Below, one piece after another: positions 61,168 through 64,000 of a stretch of DNA of 64,000 nucleotides; within the stretch, counting starts at the first letter, position 1; each line of letters begins with the position of its first letter. Both the position numbers and the translations under genes were made by a program. Source of the stretch: Lachnospiraceae bacterium (GTDB lineage Bacteria > Bacillota > Clostridia > Lachnospirales > Lachnospiraceae); assembly GCA_022791815.1 (NCBI GenBank), contig JAAVZU010000047.1, forward strand, positions 18,832 through 82,831, given 5' to 3'. Under the pieces are notes generated by a model. The model made no database searches. It worked only from the letters and a program-made list of their open reading frames with translations, and was not told the origin of the DNA.

Positions 61168-61974
61168 TCAGCTATATTGTTTCCCTTGTCCAATCTCCGT
61201 GCCGTAGTCCATAAGCTGACCAACTGCTGTCCCATACTCTTTCATTTGACCAGTGGCAACTTGTCCACTTGGAAGTTTCAACTTAGTCTCTGGAAAAATC
61301 CAATGCCCATTATCAGGCTTTTCACGTTTCTTCGCTTCTGCCTGTATTGTCTTTTTGTTCAGTGTATAGATACTTTTCCATTTGGAACTGTCATTGAGCT
61401 GTTTCTTTGCTATCTTCATCAAGGTATCGCCCTTTTTTACTATATAGGACTTAGGTGTATCCTTAGAACTTCTCACCTTCTTAGTTGTGGCTGTTGCCTT
61501 TGAAGAATTCTTTTTCTTCTTAATAACAAGTTTCTTTGCTCCCCAGACACGATATTCCTTCATATTCAACTTTACACATACATCTAAACCATACTTCTCT
61601 GCATCCTCTATAATCTCATAATCTTCTATAGTTACATCAAAGTTGGTATCCCATAAAAGATTTTTTCCATCGGGAGTTGTACGTGATAACTTGAACTGTA
61701 CTGGTTTCTTTCTTTTCTTCCACGTTTCCAGTTTGTTTAAATAATATTCAGGATTTCTGAACTTATCATTTAGGTAATTAGCAAATGGATATTTTTGAAT
61801 TGCTGGTAAAATCAGTTCACTTATCTGGATATCTGTCAATCCTGGTGTTTTAATTAAATTGACCTCACCCTCGTCAATAAGGGTGATGGTCTTATTTTTA
61901 TTTTCAATCTTAATGGAAATCTTACCAGGTGTTACAGGGAACAAGACCTTTTCAATATACATATAATATGGCAT
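61168..61974 (-). CDS. xkdP: XkdP-like LysM tail protein
   Basis: 268 aa. N-terminal beta domain (LFPVTPGKISIKIENKNKTI), then LysM YIVKKGDTLMKIAKKQL at about 178-230. XkdP/YgaU-type LysM proteins form part of the tail hub. Ends in a Gly-rich repeat EYGTAVGQLMDYGTEIGQGK. Gap of 2 nt to the tape measure. Confidence 0.85.
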   Translation of the reverse strand: MPYYMYIEKVLFPVTPGKISIKIENKNKTITLIDEGEVNLIKTPGLTDIQISELILPAIQKYPFANYLNDKFRNPEYYLNKLETWKKRKKPVQFKLSRTTPDGKNLLWDTNFDVTIEDYEIIEDAEKYGLDVCVKLNMKEYRVWGAKKLVIKKKKNSSKATATTKKVRSSKDTPKSYIVKKGDTLMKIAKKQLNDSSKWKSIYTLNKKTIQAEAKKREKPDNGHWIFPETKLKLPSGQVATGQMKEYGTAVGQLMDYGTEIGQGKQYS

Positions 61975-61976
61975 AC

Positions 61977-63868
61977 TTAATGCACTCCTTCCGCTGCTGC
62001 AAACATCTGCTCTTCCATAGTAGAACGCAAATGCTCTGTCACTCCGTCTAGATCCATTTCATTGTTTATGGTGTTGTGATTTGTCTGAGTTACTGTGATT
62101 TCTGCTGTTGTAAATCGGATGATATAGTCTGTTTCTGCCAGTTCACGCAAGTATTTTAAATCTTCACTTGTGGCTGTTACGGCATCTGCTACCTTGGCGG
62201 TGTTCTTTGCGGTATCGCCTGTGTTTACGGCTGTGTTTCCTAGGATATCATTATATTTATCTGCATTATTATGAGTATCTTCTTGTTTTTTTGCTTTTCT
62301 CTCTACTTGCTTAGCCATTGCTTCATCAATTGCAGCTTCTCTATCTGCCTGATTTTTTATAATTTTATTATAATAATCATCTGACCACTTTTGTACAGCA
62401 TCTACATTAGCTTGTTGCTGTTGAGCATAACTATCAATATTGTTTTTTGCTGCTTGTCTTCGTGCTTCTGCTTCAATCTGTGCTTCTGTTCCAAATGAAA
62501 CCTGTTGTACAGTTTCGATAGAAACTCCAGGAATTTTGTTTACTGTATTTATTAATGAATTTATCAAATCAATCGCACCATTAACCATGTCCTGGATTAT
62601 CGTTAGTACATCTGCTGACATAGAAGACATAATTACATCAATAGCTTGCCCAACACTATAAAATGCCACATTAAATTTTGCAACAAACTTTGCAACTCCA
62701 ACTTCGACTAATGTTAATTTGTACAAGAAATTTTCCCACATTGTCATAAAAATTTGCTTGAATACAAGGAGTGTTATTTCTAAACTTCCAAACTCATTAT
62801 TTACATATACTAATCCAGCAACAATAGCTCCTATAAGTGCAACAATAGCAATACTTGAAAATGCTTTCATTGCTGCATTTAAACCCCACTGGGCAATTTT
62901 TGCGGCTGTAACTTCACTCGCTTCTATTCTATATGCTGCTACTGTATTTACTAAAAAAGCTATTAATGACATACATGCATGTGCCAGTTTAAAAGCTACA
63001 ACAGCCGTAACCACACCCCAAATGATAGGCTCTATAATTGACCAGTTATCAACAACAAAACCTCCAACAGATGATATCACATTACAAACATTCATTACAC
63101 AATCAACCATAAACCCCATAGAATTACCAACCGTGTTTAATACGGATTCTACCTTCTGCCCGAATGCGGTTACCATTTCCATTGTACTAGGTAATCCCCT
63201 TGCGGCTAATTCATTGTCAAGGTTTGTTATTACGTTTGTCCAACCTCTTTTAATCGCTGCCGACACATTATCAAAAGTAGCTGCCCAAGTTGCTCCTGCA
63301 TCCTTTGCCGCACCTGCCGATACTCCTTTGTCCAGTGCATCACTTACTGTCTGAATGAACTGTGCTGCACTGATTTCTCCTTCTGACAGATTCTCTTTTA
63401 CTTCACTAACCGATTGCCCGACTGCTTTGGCATAGATTTCTGCTGCACCAATTCCAGCATCAAAAAGTCTGTCTAACTGGTCGGCTTCTACTGTACATTT
63501 TGAATACATTTTTCCAATCGCATCTACCACACTGCTTAATTGTTCATTTGTACCCTCACCATAGAAAGATACTGCATCCGCCCAAATCCGCACTTGATTG
63601 GTAGCAGCTCCTATACTCATTCCTCTTGTCAAGAATCCTTGTGTTGCTTTACTGGCTACATCCAGTCCGTAAGCAGTCCCCAGTGTGGTATCTTTCAATG
63701 CCTCCAGTGCTACATTTGCCTTATTGCTATCACCAGTCATGATAGATACCGTTTTCTGGAATCGGTTCATGGTGTCTATTCTGTCAAAAGCACCATTCAT
63801 ATCCATAACACCTAAGTTACCCAGTGTATTTTTTATTAAGCCTATAGCATTGTTAGCCACAATAATAG
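61977..63868 (-). pseudogene. tape measure protein, 5' end cut by an IS element
   Basis: The part kept is about 630 codons with the tape-measure pattern: FDRIDTMNRFQKTVSIMTGD, LGTAYGLDVASKATQGFLTR, YAKAVGQSVSEVKENLSEGE, membrane helices near the middle (FSSIAIVALIGAIVAGLVYV), and a coiled-coil end. Tape measures set tail length and thread the tail tube. Upstream of about 63868 the frame changes to IS256-like sequence, so the N-terminus is lost. Confidence 0.75.
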
Positions 63869-64000
63869 CGAGAGTGTATACTAATCTGTGTAAATTCAAA
63901 AAAAGACTTTATTTTTCTGCTAATTATGATTATGATTTATGAAAGGAAACACTGTATGGAAGGACAAGAAATTATGGCAAAACACAAACACGATCCACGA
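63869..64000 (+). mobile_element. left end of an IS256-like element
   Basis: GAGAGTGTATACTAATCTGTG then TAAATTC resembles the ends of IS256-family elements. It is followed by a transposase start in the plus strand. Exact boundary and target duplication cannot be fixed from one end. Confidence 0.6.
63956..64000 (+). CDS. IS256-like transposase, start only
   Basis: MEGQEIMAKHKHDPR at the window edge, behind GAAAGGAAAC. Too short for motif calls; identity from the flanking end sequence and from its layout. Confidence 0.5.
   Translation, partial: MEGQEIMAKHKHDPR

Noticed and set aside
62719..63354. 211-codon open frame on the plus strand inside the tape measure gene
   Set aside because: Antisense shadow of a long gene with a clear tape-measure pattern; no ribosome site.

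Overview
The window is AT-rich DNA with strong Shine-Dalgarno sites and typical Bacillota promoters. It most likely comes from a gut-type member of class Clostridia, family Lachnospiraceae. The clues are a Spo0A-type output domain, an ECF sigma factor of a style I associate with that family, the XRE/PLDc_N/ABC cassette and a PBSX-like (xkd) prophage tail module. Family names are from memory of motifs; no search was run.

Left part, all on the minus strand (34.3 kb down to 1). The core is a long cluster (about 8.9-34.3 kb) that looks like a contractile injection system (CIS, T6SS-like). It encodes a 725-aa sheath, two Hcp/tube paralogues, two VgrG-like spikes, a DUF4280 PAAR-like tip and several unassigned, probably baseplate, proteins. 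It is wired to a threonine-phosphorylation circuit: a Ser/Thr kinase, a VWA membrane protein, several FHA proteins, two intact PP2C phosphatases and one degenerate PP2C. An Hsp70-like ATPase and a DnaJ protein sit in the same cluster. No ClpV and no TssJLM-type membrane complex is visible. One spike carries a C-terminal extension, followed by small membrane proteins, two frameshifted genes and unknowns (4.5-8.8 kb), which looks like an effector/immunity zone. The left end (1-4.4 kb) is a three-gene ABC-3C-like predicted defence system: a Rad50-like ATPase with a zinc hook, a middle component and a QxK nuclease-like protein.

A Spo0A-like response regulator and a GHKL kinase (34.8-37.2 kb) are divergent from the CIS. 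The shared intergenic region contains a 10-bp-phased repeat array that includes a 0A-box-like TGTCGAA.

Middle (37-52 kb): an ABC transporter with an XRE regulator and a PLDc_N protein; an ECF sigma/anti-sigma-like/lipoprotein operon; a ferritin-like protein; an RtcB RNA ligase behind a leader peptide and an apparent transcription attenuator; a YdcF-like gene with an in-frame TGA; a graveyard of broken small genes, one resembling a Tdi1/DUF1851 immunity protein; and an OmpR-type two-component system.

Right part (52-64 kb): holin, amidase, tail fibres, XkdX, XkdU/T/S/R/Q, a LysM protein and a tape measure of a PBSX/myophage tail, minus strand. The tape measure is cut by the end of an IS256-like element. 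A roughly 2-kb cargo island sits between the LysM gene and the xkdQ gene. It holds a PIN toxin-antitoxin pair, a zinc-ribbon membrane protein, a type I toxin-antitoxin with both promoters readable, and two degenerate mini-arrays of a type II-A-like CRISPR repeat with 30-nt spacers and no cas genes. The mini-arrays and the Hsp70-equipped, phospho-regulated CIS are the most promising unexplored systems here.
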